A program made the position numbers and the translations under genes. A stretch of DNA of 64,000 nt, taken from positions 62,001-126,000 of the forward strand of contig NZ_JACYTR010000001.1 in assembly GCF_014841215.1 (NCBI RefSeq). The letters are read 5' to 3'. The notes beneath the pieces were generated by a model. The model saw only the letters and a list, made by a program, of their open reading frames with translations, searched no databases and had not been told where the DNA came from. The DNA is from Pseudomarimonas arenosa. Lineage in GTDB: Bacteria; Pseudomonadota; Gammaproteobacteria; Xanthomonadales; Xanthomonadaceae. Positions 27,434 to 36,534 of this stretch are shown piece by piece (position 1 is the first letter of the stretch; each line of letters opens with the position of its first letter).

Positions 27434-29161
27434 ATGAATGCCCCGACCGCACCAAATCTTGCCGGAATCACCGGACTGGTCAGACGCCTTGTCATGGATG
27501 GCGCACTGCCAGAGCCCGACGCGCGCCGGGCAATGGATGAGGCCGCCAAGGACAAGCGACCGGTGCACTTGTTCCTGCTGGAGAAGAAGCTCATCACCGG
27601 CGGCCAACTGGCGGCGGCCAACGCATTCGAGTTCGGTGTACCGATTTTCGATGCGGCCTGCCTGGATATCACCCAATCAGCCGCCAAACTGGTCGATCAG
27701 AAGCTGATCGACCAGCACAAGGCGCTGCCGCTGTTCAAGCGTGGCAATCGACTCTACGTCGGCATTTCGGACCCTACCAACACGAGGGCACTGGACGAGA
27801 TCAAGTTTCAGGCCAACCTCACTGTTGAGCCGATCCTGGTCGATGAGGAGGTGCTGCGGCGAGCGATCGACACCGCACTGAGCTCCTCGGACTCCCTGGG
27901 CGATGAGATGGAGGACGCCGAGGGTCTGGAAAACCTGGAACTGGGCGACACCGAGGAAGATGATGACGCTGGCGGCGTCGATGTGCGCGGGGCCGGGGAC
28001 GACACTCCGGTGGTCCGCTTCGTCAACAAGATCCTGGTCGACAGCATCAAGCGCGGCGCCTCGGATATCCATTTCGAACCCTACGAGAACGAGTACCGCG
28101 TGCGTTTTCGTATGGACGGCATCCTGAAGGCAGTTGCCAAACCACCCGTCAAGCTGAATGCGCGCCTCGCTTCGCGCCTCAAGGTGATGTCCTCGCTCGA
28201 TATCGCCGAGCGCCGGGTGCCGCAGGACGGGCGTATCAAGCTCAATCTGTCCAAGACCAAGTCGATGGACTTCCGCGTCAGCACCTGCCCGACCCTGTTC
28301 GGCGAGAAGATCGTGCTGCGTATGCTGGATGGCTCGGCCGCCAAACTGGGCATCGACAAACTTGGCTACGAGGACGAACAGAAACAGCTGTACATGAGTG
28401 CCCTGGCCAAGCCCTACGGCATGATCCTGGTCACCGGCCCGACCGGCTCGGGCAAAACGGTCTCGCTGTATACCGGCTTGAACATTCTCAACACCGAAGA
28501 GCGCAATATTTCCACCGCAGAAGACCCGGTCGAGATTCGTGTGCCCGGGATCAATCAGGTGCAGATGAATGTGAAGCGTGGCATGACCTTCGCTGCCGCG
28601 CTGCGTTCTTTCCTGCGCCAGGACCCTGACGTCATCATGGTCGGCGAGATCCGCGATCTCGAGACGGCTGAAATCGCGATCAAGGCCGCGCAAACCGGTC
28701 ACCTGGTGTTGTCCACCCTGCATACCAATGACGCCCCACAAACCATCTCGCGCCTGATGAACATGGGCATTGCGCCCTACAACATCACCTCGTCGGTGAC
28801 CCTGGTGATCGCCCAACGGCTGTCGCGCCGGTTGCACGACTGCAAGAAGTCAATCCAGCTGCCCGAGCACGCCCTTTTGGCGGAAGGATTCACCGCTGAA
28901 GACATCGCCGCTGGCATGAACATCTTCGAGCCGCTAGGCTGCGGTGAATGCAATGAGGGATACAAGGGCCGCACCGGCATCTATCAGGTGATGCCGATGG
29001 CCGAGGAAATCCAGCGCATTATTCTGGAAGGCGGCAACGCGCTTTCGATCGCCGATGCAGCATTGGCTGCTGGAGTGAAAGACCTGCGGCAATCGGCACT
29101 GCTGAAGGCTCGCAACGGTGTCACCAGCCTTGCAGAAATCAACCGCGTCACCAAGGACTAA
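27434..29161 (+). CDS. pilB: Type IV pilus extension ATPase PilB
   Basis: PilB is the hexameric cytoplasmic ATPase that powers pilus extension. The 575 residues (family about 566–578) show an N-terminal GspE_N/MshEN domain, an Asp/Glu-rich linker (DTEEDDDAGG), and the ATPase core with Walker A GPTGSGKTVSLY (K341), Asp box LSTLHTNDAPQTISRLMNMG, Walker B DPDVIMVGEIRD, and the zinc-binding cysteines (HDCKKS and CGECNEGYKGRTG). The frame is open from 27089; ATG 27434 (MNAPTAPNLAGI) has AGGA 8 nt upstream, whereas ATG 27425 lacks spacing. It heads pilB–pilC–pilD–coaE. Confidence 0.97.
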   Translation: MNAPTAPNLAGITGLVRRLVMDGALPEPDARRAMDEAAKDKRPVHLFLLEKKLITGGQLAAANAFEFGVPIFDAACLDITQSAAKLVDQKLIDQHKALPLFKRGNRLYVGISDPTNTRALDEIKFQANLTVEPILVDEEVLRRAIDTALSSSDSLGDEMEDAEGLENLELGDTEEDDDAGGVDVRGAGDDTPVVRFVNKILVDSIKRGASDIHFEPYENEYRVRFRMDGILKAVAKPPVKLNARLASRLKVMSSLDIAERRVPQDGRIKLNLSKTKSMDFRVSTCPTLFGEKIVLRMLDGSAAKLGIDKLGYEDEQKQLYMSALAKPYGMILVTGPTGSGKTVSLYTGLNILNTEERNISTAEDPVEIRVPGINQVQMNVKRGMTFAAALRSFLRQDPDVIMVGEIRDLETAEIAIKAAQTGHLVLSTLHTNDAPQTISRLMNMGIAPYNITSSVTLVIAQRLSRRLHDCKKSIQLPEHALLAEGFTAEDIAAGMNIFEPLGCGECNEGYKGRTGIYQVMPMAEEIQRIILEGGNALSIADAALAAGVKDLRQSALLKARNGVTSLAEINRVTKD

Positions 29162-29164
29162 GCC

Positions 29165-30427
29165 ATGGCAGCGACCAAATCGGCAGTAAAGAAACCGGGC
29201 GCCGTGTCGGTGCGGAACCCCAACCCGATGCAACCCTTCTACTGGGAGGGGACGGATAAGCGCGGCACCAAGATGAAGGGCGAGACCCTGGCCAAAAATG
29301 CCAGCTTGCTCAAGGCCGAGTTGCGCCGCCAAGGGATCGCGCCCAGTGTGGTCAAGCCCAAAGCCAAGCCCCTGTTTGGCTCGGCCGGCAAGACCATCTC
29401 GGCAAAGGACATCGCCATCTTCGCCCGTCAGATCGCCACCATGATGCAATCCGGCGTGCCAATGGTGACCGCATTCGAAATCATTGCCGGTGGCCAGGCC
29501 AATCCGCGCATGAAGGACATGCTCGACGATATCCGCGCCTCGATTGAAGGCGGTTCGACCCTGGCCGAGTCCCTGGGCCGCCATCCAGTTCAGTTCGACG
29601 AACTGTTTCGGAATCTGGTCAAGGCCGGTGAAGGCGCCGGTGTGCTGGACACTGTGCTCGACACCATCGCCACCTACAAGGAAAACACCGAAGCACTGAA
29701 GGCGAAGATCAAGAAGGCCCTGTTCTATCCCGCTATTGTCATCGCCGTAGCCATTTTGGTCAGCGCGGTCCTGCTGATTTTCGTGGTGCCGCAGTTCCAA
29801 CAGGTATTCAAGAGCTTCGGTGCCGACCTCCCGGCCTTCACCCTGATGATTATCCAAGCCTCGGACTTCATGATCTCCTATTGGTGGGCGGTGTTGATCA
29901 TCGGCGTAGGCTCACTTTGGGGGCTGGTTGAGCTGAAGAAGCGATCCTTGGCCTTCTCGCACTTCCTCGATCGATCACTGCTCAAGGTCCCTGTCCTGGG
30001 CGAAATCATGAAGAACGCCTCGATCGCCCGCTATGCCCGCACCCTGGCCACCACCTTCAAGGCCGGCGTGCCCCTGGTGGAAGCGCTGGAGACCGTCGCC
30101 GGCGCCACCGGCAATCAGGTGTATAGCGACGCGGTGAAGCGCATTCGCGAAGACGTGTCGGTTGGCTATCAGTTGAACGTGGCGATGAAACAGACCGAGG
30201 TGTTCCCCAATATGGTGGTGCAGATGACCGCCATTGGTGAGGAAGCCGGCGCCTTGGACACCATGCTTTTCAAAGTGGCCGAGTTCTACGAGGCGGAAGT
30301 CAACAACGCGGTGGATGCACTGTCCAGCCTGATCGAACCGTTCGTGATGATGATCATTGGTGTGATCGTCGGCGGCATGGTGGTGGGCATGTACCTGCCA
30401 ATCTTCAAGCTCGCCGCCGCCCTGTAA
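29165..30427 (+). CDS. pilC: Type IV pilus inner-membrane platform protein PilC
   Basis: PilC is the GspF-family platform that couples PilB to pilin assembly. The 420 residues contain two homologous GspF domains, each ending in membrane helices: first IFARQIATMMQSGVPMVTAF, then YARTLATTFKAGVPLVEALE. The helices are near residues 190–215 and 235–260, and at the end (EPFVMMIIGVIVGGMVVGMY). It starts 3 nt after the pilB stop. Confidence 0.97.
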   Translation: MAATKSAVKKPGAVSVRNPNPMQPFYWEGTDKRGTKMKGETLAKNASLLKAELRRQGIAPSVVKPKAKPLFGSAGKTISAKDIAIFARQIATMMQSGVPMVTAFEIIAGGQANPRMKDMLDDIRASIEGGSTLAESLGRHPVQFDELFRNLVKAGEGAGVLDTVLDTIATYKENTEALKAKIKKALFYPAIVIAVAILVSAVLLIFVVPQFQQVFKSFGADLPAFTLMIIQASDFMISYWWAVLIIGVGSLWGLVELKKRSLAFSHFLDRSLLKVPVLGEIMKNASIARYARTLATTFKAGVPLVEALETVAGATGNQVYSDAVKRIREDVSVGYQLNVAMKQTEVFPNMVVQMTAIGEEAGALDTMLFKVAEFYEAEVNNAVDALSSLIEPFVMMIIGVIVGGMVVGMYLPIFKLAAAL

Positions 30428-30436
30428 GGCCCGCCA

Positions 30437-31297
30437 TTGGAGTTCTTCCTCAGCCCCGCCGCGGCGCCCTGGGTGGCAGCGGCCTTTGGCCTGCTGGTCG
30501 GCAGCTTCCTCAACGTGGTGATTCTGCGCGTGCCGGCCCGTCTGCACTGGCAATGGGCACGGGATAGCCGCGAACTGCTGGAACTGCCAGCGACCGAGGA
30601 GCCCGAGCCGCCCGGCATTGTGCTAAAGCGCTCGCACTGCCCGAAGTGCGGGAATCAGCTTGCCGCCTGGGAAAACGTGCCGGTGTTCAGCTACTTGCTG
30701 CTGCGCGGCAAGTGCCGCGCCTGCAAGACACCGATTTCGATTCAGTATCCGCTGGTTGAGGCCCTGACCGGGGCGCTGTTCGCTGCGGTGGTATGGCGCT
30801 TCGGGGTGAGCTACGAGGCGCTGGCTGGCTTGTTGTTCACCGGCATTCTGGTGGCGGCGGCAGGAATCGACTGGCGCACCACCCTGCTTCCGGACGACCT
30901 GACCCTGCCCTTGTTGTGGCTGGGCCTGCTGCTATCCAGTGTCACCCTGTTCGTCTCTCCGACCCAGGCCATCTGGGGCGCCGCCGTGGGCTACCTCAGC
31001 CTGTGGTCGGTGTACTGGGCGTTCAAACTGCTGACCGGCAAAGAAGGCATGGGCTTCGGTGACTTCAAGCTGCTCGCAGCGTTGGGCGCCTGGTGCGGAC
31101 TGGGATCACTGCTATCGATCATCCTGCTGTCCTCTCTGGCCGGCGCGGTGATCGGCTCAGCCGCCCTGCTGTTGCAGGGACGAGATCGCGCCACGCCGAT
31201 TCCGTTCGGCCCATATCTGGCAGTCGCCGGCTGGATCCAGTTCATGTGGGGCGGCGACGTGTTCGATCTGGTCGGCAAACTGATTTTCGCCCGCTGA
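30437..31297 (+). CDS. pilD: Prepilin peptidase / N-methyltransferase PilD
   Basis: PilD removes the leader of PilA and other prepilins and methylates the new N-terminal Phe. The 286-residue membrane protein has the zinc-type tetracysteine cytoplasmic loop (CPKCGNQ and CRACKTP), and the two catalytic aspartates in IDWRTTLLPDDLTLPL and GMGFGDFKLLAALG. The start is TTG 30437 with AAGG about 8 nt upstream, 9 nt after pilC; no ATG fits the conserved N-terminus (LVGSFLNVVILRVPARL). Confidence 0.96.
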   Translation: MEFFLSPAAAPWVAAAFGLLVGSFLNVVILRVPARLHWQWARDSRELLELPATEEPEPPGIVLKRSHCPKCGNQLAAWENVPVFSYLLLRGKCRACKTPISIQYPLVEALTGALFAAVVWRFGVSYEALAGLLFTGILVAAAGIDWRTTLLPDDLTLPLLWLGLLLSSVTLFVSPTQAIWGAAVGYLSLWSVYWAFKLLTGKEGMGFGDFKLLAALGAWCGLGSLLSIILLSSLAGAVIGSAALLLQGRDRATPIPFGPYLAVAGWIQFMWGGDVFDLVGKLIFAR

Positions 31298-31312
31298 GGC
31301 ACGGCCGGATCG

Positions 31313-31936
31313 ATGAACTCTCAGGTGCCGTCGCTGACGGTTGCGGTCACCGGTGGCATCGCCTCGGGGAAGACCGCGGTCACCGACCGATTCGCCGAGC
31401 ACGCAGTGCCGGTCATTGACGCTGACCTGATTTCCCGTGAATTGGTTGAGCCAGAACAGCCGGCATTGAAGGAAATCGCAGCGCATTTCGGCAATCCTGC
31501 GCTGGACGCCGAGGGACGACTGGACCGCGGCTGGATGCGTCAGCGCGTGTTCGCCAACCCGGCCGATCGCAAGGTGCTGGAGTCTATTCTTCACCCCCGC
31601 GTGCGCGCAACGATGCGCGAGCGCGCCCGGCATGCTGGAACGCCCTATGTCGTGTTGGCGATCCCTCTGTTAAGCGAAACCGGCGCCTATGCCTGGGTGG
31701 ATCGGGTGCTGGTGGTGGATGCCCCGACTGAACTGCAAGTTCAGCGGCTGATGCGGCGTGACCGGACGGATCGGGAGCAGGCCGAACGGATGTTGCAGTC
31801 GCAGTCATCGCGCCCAACCAGACTCGCTCTGGCCAATGACGTACTGATCAATGATGGCAGTCTGGCCTTGCTGCAGTCACGGGTCGATCGTCTGCACCGG
31901 CGTTTGCAAGGCATCGCCCGGACGCGAGACCGCTGA
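31313..31936 (+). CDS. coaE: Dephospho-CoA kinase
   Basis: CoaE phosphorylates dephospho-CoA in the last step of coenzyme A synthesis. The 207 residues match E. coli CoaE (206). The P-loop VAVTGGIASGKTAV, DADLISRELVEP and HPRVRATMRER are clear. It follows pilD by 15 nt; the pilD–coaE pairing is common in gammaproteobacteria. It converges on the SpoU gene with a 3-nt gap. Confidence 0.97.
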   Translation: MNSQVPSLTVAVTGGIASGKTAVTDRFAEHAVPVIDADLISRELVEPEQPALKEIAAHFGNPALDAEGRLDRGWMRQRVFANPADRKVLESILHPRVRATMRERARHAGTPYVVLAIPLLSETGAYAWVDRVLVVDAPTELQVQRLMRRDRTDREQAERMLQSQSSRPTRLALANDVLINDGSLALLQSRVDRLHRRLQGIARTRDR

Positions 31937-31939
31937 AGG

Positions 31940-32800
31940 TCAACCCCAGCGTCGACACCACTCGGCAAAGAACACCGCCGCTGCACTGGCTACATTGAGG
32001 CTTTCTACCTGACCGCTGCCCGGAATGGCCAAGTGCAGCTCGCAGTACTGCAGCGTCTCCGCGCCTACACCGGCCTGTTCGGCCCCCAACACCAACACGG
32101 TACGGGCCGGTAGTGCCTGCTTGAACAGAGAGTTCGCTCCTGCCGGCAAGGTGGCCACTGAAGTGAAGCCTTCAGCTTTTAGCAGATGCCAGGCTCCCGT
32201 GAGGTCATCGACGCCGATCAGCGGCACGGCTTCTGCGCCGCCTTCAGCCACGCGCGCAGCGGCGCCGCTGAGGCGCACACCGGCGGCACTGGGTGACAGC
32301 ACCGCCTGTACACCAAAATGCGCGGCCGAGCGAAGAATGGCGCCCAGATTGTGCGGGTTCCCCACACCGTCCAGCCAGACCAACAGGCACCGCTCCGCTG
32401 CCTGACTTAACACCCTTGTTAGACTGAGTGGCGTTGGCCAACGAACATCGAAGCACAGGCCCTCATGGTGCTGTGAGCCGGTCAGCCGCGACAGATCGTC
32501 GTTCTCCACCAGCCGATAACCGAGGCGTTGTTCAACGCAATAGGCCAGCACGTCGCGCAGATCGGTCATCCGCGATGCATTTAGATAGACCTTGCGCAGA
32601 TCCTGCGGACGACGCTTAAAAGCTGCAAGGCAGGCATTCCAGCCGTACAGGCGCAGCTCGGCGTCGCGGCGCGGGCCACCATCTGCGCGACGGTCAGCAT
32701 CCTGTTGCGGCGATCGATCAGGACGACCTGGCGCTGCAGCACTGCGTTCACGGCCACCGCCGGTCTTGGGTTTGGCGTGATCCCAAGGAGACTTGCTCAT
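31940..32800 (-). CDS. SpoU-family tRNA/rRNA 2'-O-methyltransferase (YfiF-like)
   Basis: This is a SPOUT-class RNA methyltransferase of 286 residues. Motif 1 (NPHNLGAILRSAAHFG), motif 2 (VLVLGAEQAGVG) and motif 3 (IPGSGQVESLNVASAAAV) of the trefoil-knot SAM domain are complete. A substrate-binding domain (residues about 50–125) precedes it. The first 50 residues are charged and low complexity, as in E. coli YfiF, rather than the RlmB form. The RNA target is unknown. Its ATG overlaps the GNAT stop by 4 nt, so it is coupled to the RND/GNAT run upstream. Confidence 0.88.
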   Translation of the reverse strand: MSKSPWDHAKPKTGGGRERSAAAPGRPDRSPQQDADRRADGGPRRDAELRLYGWNACLAAFKRRPQDLRKVYLNASRMTDLRDVLAYCVEQRLGYRLVENDDLSRLTGSQHHEGLCFDVRWPTPLSLTRVLSQAAERCLLVWLDGVGNPHNLGAILRSAAHFGVQAVLSPSAAGVRLSGAAARVAEGGAEAVPLIGVDDLTGAWHLLKAEGFTSVATLPAGANSLFKQALPARTVLVLGAEQAGVGAETLQYCELHLAIPGSGQVESLNVASAAAVFFAEWCRRWG

Positions 32801-33348
32801 GCCCGCTCCACCTGTTGTTGAATGGGCAACCGCACCAATGAGTAAAGAAAGGCATCGGCGTAGCGTCCGTGCTTGTAGACGGCAGCGTTCATGCGTGCCT
32901 CACGCTCGAAGCCAAGCCGCTGCAGCAAGGCGCACGATGCCTGATTGTCGACCACGACCTGGGCCTCCAGCCGCACAATCTGCAGCTCCGTCATCACCCA
33001 AGGCACGAAGTTCGCCACCACCCGCGACATCAGTCCGCGGCCCCAGTGACGACGTCCCAGCCAGTAGCCCAGTTCGGCGCAGTGCGCCTCTGTGCCCTCG
33101 CCCAGAGTGACCGCAATGCCCCCTGCCGCTTCGCCGTCGACTTCGATGGCCAGGGAAACTCCGCTACCGGCCTTGCGTCGACTGCGCAGAAACTTCTGCG
33201 CATCGATCTCGGTGTACGGATGCGGAAATCGGTGACTGGTGTAGTAGGCTACCTCGGCATCATTGGCATGCCTGACCAGGGCCTCGGCGTCGTCACGCCG
33301 CCAGTTGCGAAGCTTCAGACCCGGCTCGATGAGGCGCTCGGAATTCAT
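32797..33348 (-). CDS. RimJ/RimL-type GNAT N-acetyltransferase
   Basis: The 183-residue protein is a GNAT acetyltransferase of the ribosomal-protein/RimJ type. It starts LKLRNWRRDDAEALVRHAND, has the acetyl-CoA loop LGRRHWGRGLMSRVV, and ends in VVDNQASCALLQRLGFERE, the usual motif B. The substrate may be a protein N-terminus or a small amine. Both ends overlap neighbours by 4 nt (the RND pump upstream, SpoU downstream), so it is translated with them. Confidence 0.88.
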   Translation of the reverse strand: MNSERLIEPGLKLRNWRRDDAEALVRHANDAEVAYYTSHRFPHPYTEIDAQKFLRSRRKAGSGVSLAIEVDGEAAGGIAVTLGEGTEAHCAELGYWLGRRHWGRGLMSRVVANFVPWVMTELQIVRLEAQVVVDNQASCALLQRLGFEREARMNAAVYKHGRYADAFLYSLVRLPIQQQVERA

Positions 33349-36300
33349 GCGCTGGACCGCGGCTGCACTTGCAGTTCTTCGGCCTCCAGTCGGCGGGCAA
33401 TTGCTTCCGGCGAGCGAGTGAACGGCGCCACCTGACGATAGATCGCCGGAACGACGTACAAAGAGAGAAGGGTCGAGAAGCTCACACCGGTAATGATAAC
33501 GATAGCCAGAGTGCGACGGCTGGCTGAACCCGGCCCCTCATCCAGCAACAACGGCACCGCGCCAGCCACGGTGGCGATCGAAGTCATCAGAATCGGACGC
33601 AGGCGTGTGGTGGCAGCGTCGATGACCGCTTCTCGCACATCGAGCCCCTCGTCGCGTCGCTGGTTGGCAAACTCGACGATCAGGATACCGTTCTTCGCCG
33701 CCAGTCCGACCAGCATGACGATCCCGATCTGACTGAACAGGTTGATCGTGCTGCCGAACAGCCAGAGACCGATCAGGGCGCCCAGCACGCCCAATGGCAC
33801 AGTCAGCATGATCACCGCCGGATGCAGAAAGCTCTCGAATTGGGCCGCCAGCACCAGATAGACGATCAGCAAGGCCAAGGCGAACATCCAGATCGCCGAG
33901 CTGCCTGCACTCAAGTAATCGCGCGACTCGCCCTTGAAGTCGATTTGTGCGGTGGGCGGCAATTCTTCGTCAGCCACTTGCTGGATCCAGTGCAGAGCAT
34001 CGCCAAGCGGGTAGTCAGGCGCCAATCCGGCGGTCAAGGTGATCGCGCGCAGTCGGTTGAAGCGATTAAAGCTACCCGGTTCAGCCAGCTCACGAAAAGT
34101 CACCAGATTGCCGATGGGAATCAATTCGCCGCTGCCGTTGGAACGCACATATAGATTGCTGAGGTCGTTTGGCGACTGTCGATCTTCCTGTCGCGCCTGC
34201 AACATCACATCATATTCTTCGCCGTCATCGACGAAGGTGGTCACCCGACGCGCGCCCATCATGGTTTCCAAGGTGCGTCCGATTTCGCTCACCGAAACAC
34301 CAAGATCCGCCGCGCGGACGCGATCGATCTCGATGCGCAATTGCGGCCGAGTCTCCTTGTAGTCCGAGTCGACGGCGAACAATCGCGGGTTGTCCTCCAT
34401 CCGTACCAGCATGCGATCACGCCATGCAGCCAGGTCGTCGTAGTTCGGCCCGCCCAGCACCACCTGCACTGGCTGACCACGGCTACGCACCAAGCCCGAG
34501 CGCACCATCGGCAATGCGCGAATGCCCGGAACCTGCGCCAGTTGCGCACGCACCCGCTCGACGACTTCCGCCGTCGAAACCTCGCGTTCAGTCCAGGGGC
34601 GCATCAGCACCACCGCATTGCCCGTGTGCATTTCCTCGCCAGCACCAAAGCCGCCGGGCACCCTGGCGATGATGCGATGGATGCCACTGTCTTCGTCGGT
34701 ATGGGCGAGCAGAATCTTCTCGACTTGCTGGATCTGCGTCACCGTGTAGTCATAGCCAGCCCCTTCCGGTGCTGCGATGCTGACGAAGAACGCGCCGCGA
34801 TCCTCCGGCGGCGCCAGCTCGGTCGGAATCTGCTTCTCCAGCAACACCACCGCGCCGCAGGCCAGCACCATCAGGCCGAGAATGATCCAGGGATGCTCCA
34901 CCACCCGTTCGAGCTGCGAACGGTAGCCTCGGCTGACAGCGTCGAACCCGCGTCGCAGCCCACCACCGATGCCGTGCGAACTCTCGCCAGGACGCAGCAA
35001 CTGCGAACACATCATCGGCGTGAGCGTCAGCGCGACGAATGCCGACAGCAATACGGCACTGGCCAGGGCCACAGCCAATTCGCTGAACAGGCGCCCGGAA
35101 TTGCCGCCCATGAAGGCGACCGGCAAGAACACCGACACCAGCACAGCGGTGGTGGCGATCACCGCAAACGCCACCTGACGTGTTCCCCGGGCAGCGGCCA
35201 GCAACCTGGGCTCACCTTCGTCCAAACGCCGCTTGACGTTCTCCAGTACGACGATGGCATCGTCCACGACCAGGCCGATGCACAGCACCAGGGCCAGCAG
35301 GGTCAGCAAGTTGATGCTGAATCCGAACACCCACAGGCCGATGAAGGCGGCGATCAGACACACCGGCACGGTCACCGCGGGCACCAGGGCCGCGCGGGCA
35401 CTGCCGAGAAACACCAGGATAACAATCAACACCAGGACGATCGCTTCAATCAAGGTCAGATAGACCCGATTGACCGCCGCTTCGATAAAGGTGGTGCTGT
35501 CGAACGCCACCAACACGCTGGTGTCAGGCGGCAGACTGCGCTGAATCTCCGGCAGCCGATTCTTCACCTCGCGCACCACGTCCAGGGAATTGGCGGTGGA
35601 TGTCTTGATCACCCCGAGACCAACATTGGGCTGACCATCGCCGCGGAAGTAGGAGCGTCGCTCGGCGGAGCCCAGCTCGACCTCCGCCACTTCGCCCAGC
35701 CGCACCAGATGTCCGTCGCTGCCACGCGCCAGGACCAGCTTGGCAAAATCATCGGCGTTCTTGTAGCTGCGATCAACGCGCAGGGTGAAGTCACGCTGCG
35801 CTGACTCCAAGCGCCCCGCCGGCAGCTCGACGTTCTCGGCCCGCAGCGAGGCCTCCACATCATTGACTGTCAACCCGCGCGCCGCCAGTGCCACCCGATC
35901 CAACCAGATTCGCATTGCATAACGCTGACGTCCACCGACGCGCACCTGCGCCACGCCATCAATGGCCGACAGGCGATCGACCAGATAGCGCTCGGCATAA
36001 TCGCTCAGCGCCAGCGTATCCAGGCTCGGCGAATACAGATTGAGCCAGAGGATCACATCGGCATCGGATTCGACTTTCTCGATCTCCGGCGGGTCCGCTT
36101 CGGGCGGCAACCGATCGGCGACGCGACTGACGCCGTCGCGAACATCGTTGGCGGCGGCCTCGATCTCGCGACTCAGATTGAACTCGACACTGATCGCCGA
36201 GCGCCCGTTAACCGAGCGCGATTCGATTGTCTCGATACCTTCGATACCAGCCAGGGCATCTTCAATGATCTGGGTGACGCGGGTTTCCACCACCGCCGCC

Positions 36301-36464
36301 GACGCGCCGGGATAACTGATATCCACCGATACCACGGGCGGATCGATGTTGGGCAGTTCGCGCACGGTGAGCTGACTGAAGGCCATCAGGCCCACGGCAA
36401 TCAGCAACAGGTTCATCACCATGGCCAGCACGGGCCGACGAATCGACAGATCAGACAGTTTCAT
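33345..36464 (-). CDS. RND efflux pump inner-membrane transporter (HAE1/AcrB type)
   Basis: The 1039-residue protein is a proton-driven RND transporter with twelve membrane helices and two large periplasmic loops. The N-terminus MKLSDLSIRRPVLAMVMNL, the paired aspartates of helix 4 (VLCIGLVVDDAIVVLENVKR) needed for proton relay, and GSTINLFSQIGIVMLVGLAA are typical of HAE1 exporters of drugs, dyes and detergents. It lies 70 nt after the membrane-fusion protein on the same strand. No outer-membrane TolC-type gene is present, so it must borrow one. Substrates are unknown. Confidence 0.94.
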   Translation of the reverse strand: MKLSDLSIRRPVLAMVMNLLLIAVGLMAFSQLTVRELPNIDPPVVSVDISYPGASAAVVETRVTQIIEDALAGIEGIETIESRSVNGRSAISVEFNLSREIEAAANDVRDGVSRVADRLPPEADPPEIEKVESDADVILWLNLYSPSLDTLALSDYAERYLVDRLSAIDGVAQVRVGGRQRYAMRIWLDRVALAARGLTVNDVEASLRAENVELPAGRLESAQRDFTLRVDRSYKNADDFAKLVLARGSDGHLVRLGEVAEVELGSAERRSYFRGDGQPNVGLGVIKTSTANSLDVVREVKNRLPEIQRSLPPDTSVLVAFDSTTFIEAAVNRVYLTLIEAIVLVLIVILVFLGSARAALVPAVTVPVCLIAAFIGLWVFGFSINLLTLLALVLCIGLVVDDAIVVLENVKRRLDEGEPRLLAAARGTRQVAFAVIATTAVLVSVFLPVAFMGGNSGRLFSELAVALASAVLLSAFVALTLTPMMCSQLLRPGESSHGIGGGLRRGFDAVSRGYRSQLERVVEHPWIILGLMVLACGAVVLLEKQIPTELAPPEDRGAFFVSIAAPEGAGYDYTVTQIQQVEKILLAHTDEDSGIHRIIARVPGGFGAGEEMHTGNAVVLMRPWTEREVSTAEVVERVRAQLAQVPGIRALPMVRSGLVRSRGQPVQVVLGGPNYDDLAAWRDRMLVRMEDNPRLFAVDSDYKETRPQLRIEIDRVRAADLGVSVSEIGRTLETMMGARRVTTFVDDGEEYDVMLQARQEDRQSPNDLSNLYVRSNGSGELIPIGNLVTFRELAEPGSFNRFNRLRAITLTAGLAPDYPLGDALHWIQQVADEELPPTAQIDFKGESRDYLSAGSSAIWMFALALLIVYLVLAAQFESFLHPAVIMLTVPLGVLGALIGLWLFGSTINLFSQIGIVMLVGLAAKNGILIVEFANQRRDEGLDVREAVIDAATTRLRPILMTSIATVAGAVPLLLDEGPGSASRRTLAIVIITGVSFSTLLSLYVVPAIYRQVAPFTRSPEAIARRLEAEELQVQPRSSA

Positions 36465-36534
36465 CAGGCCACCTCAGACAAAAGGACGTGCCGTCATCCC
36501 GAAACCAAGCACGAATCGGCAGATCATGTGCCGC

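Noticed and set aside
27677-28837. 386-codon minus-strand open frame inside pilB
   Set aside because: Shadow of pilB, rich in His/Asp/Leu and with no domain; pilB motifs are complete.
34341-35804. 487-codon plus-strand open frame across the RND transporter gene
   Set aside because: It is antisense to an intact RND pump; its Gln/His/Arg-rich translation is typical of the shadow frame in GC-rich DNA.
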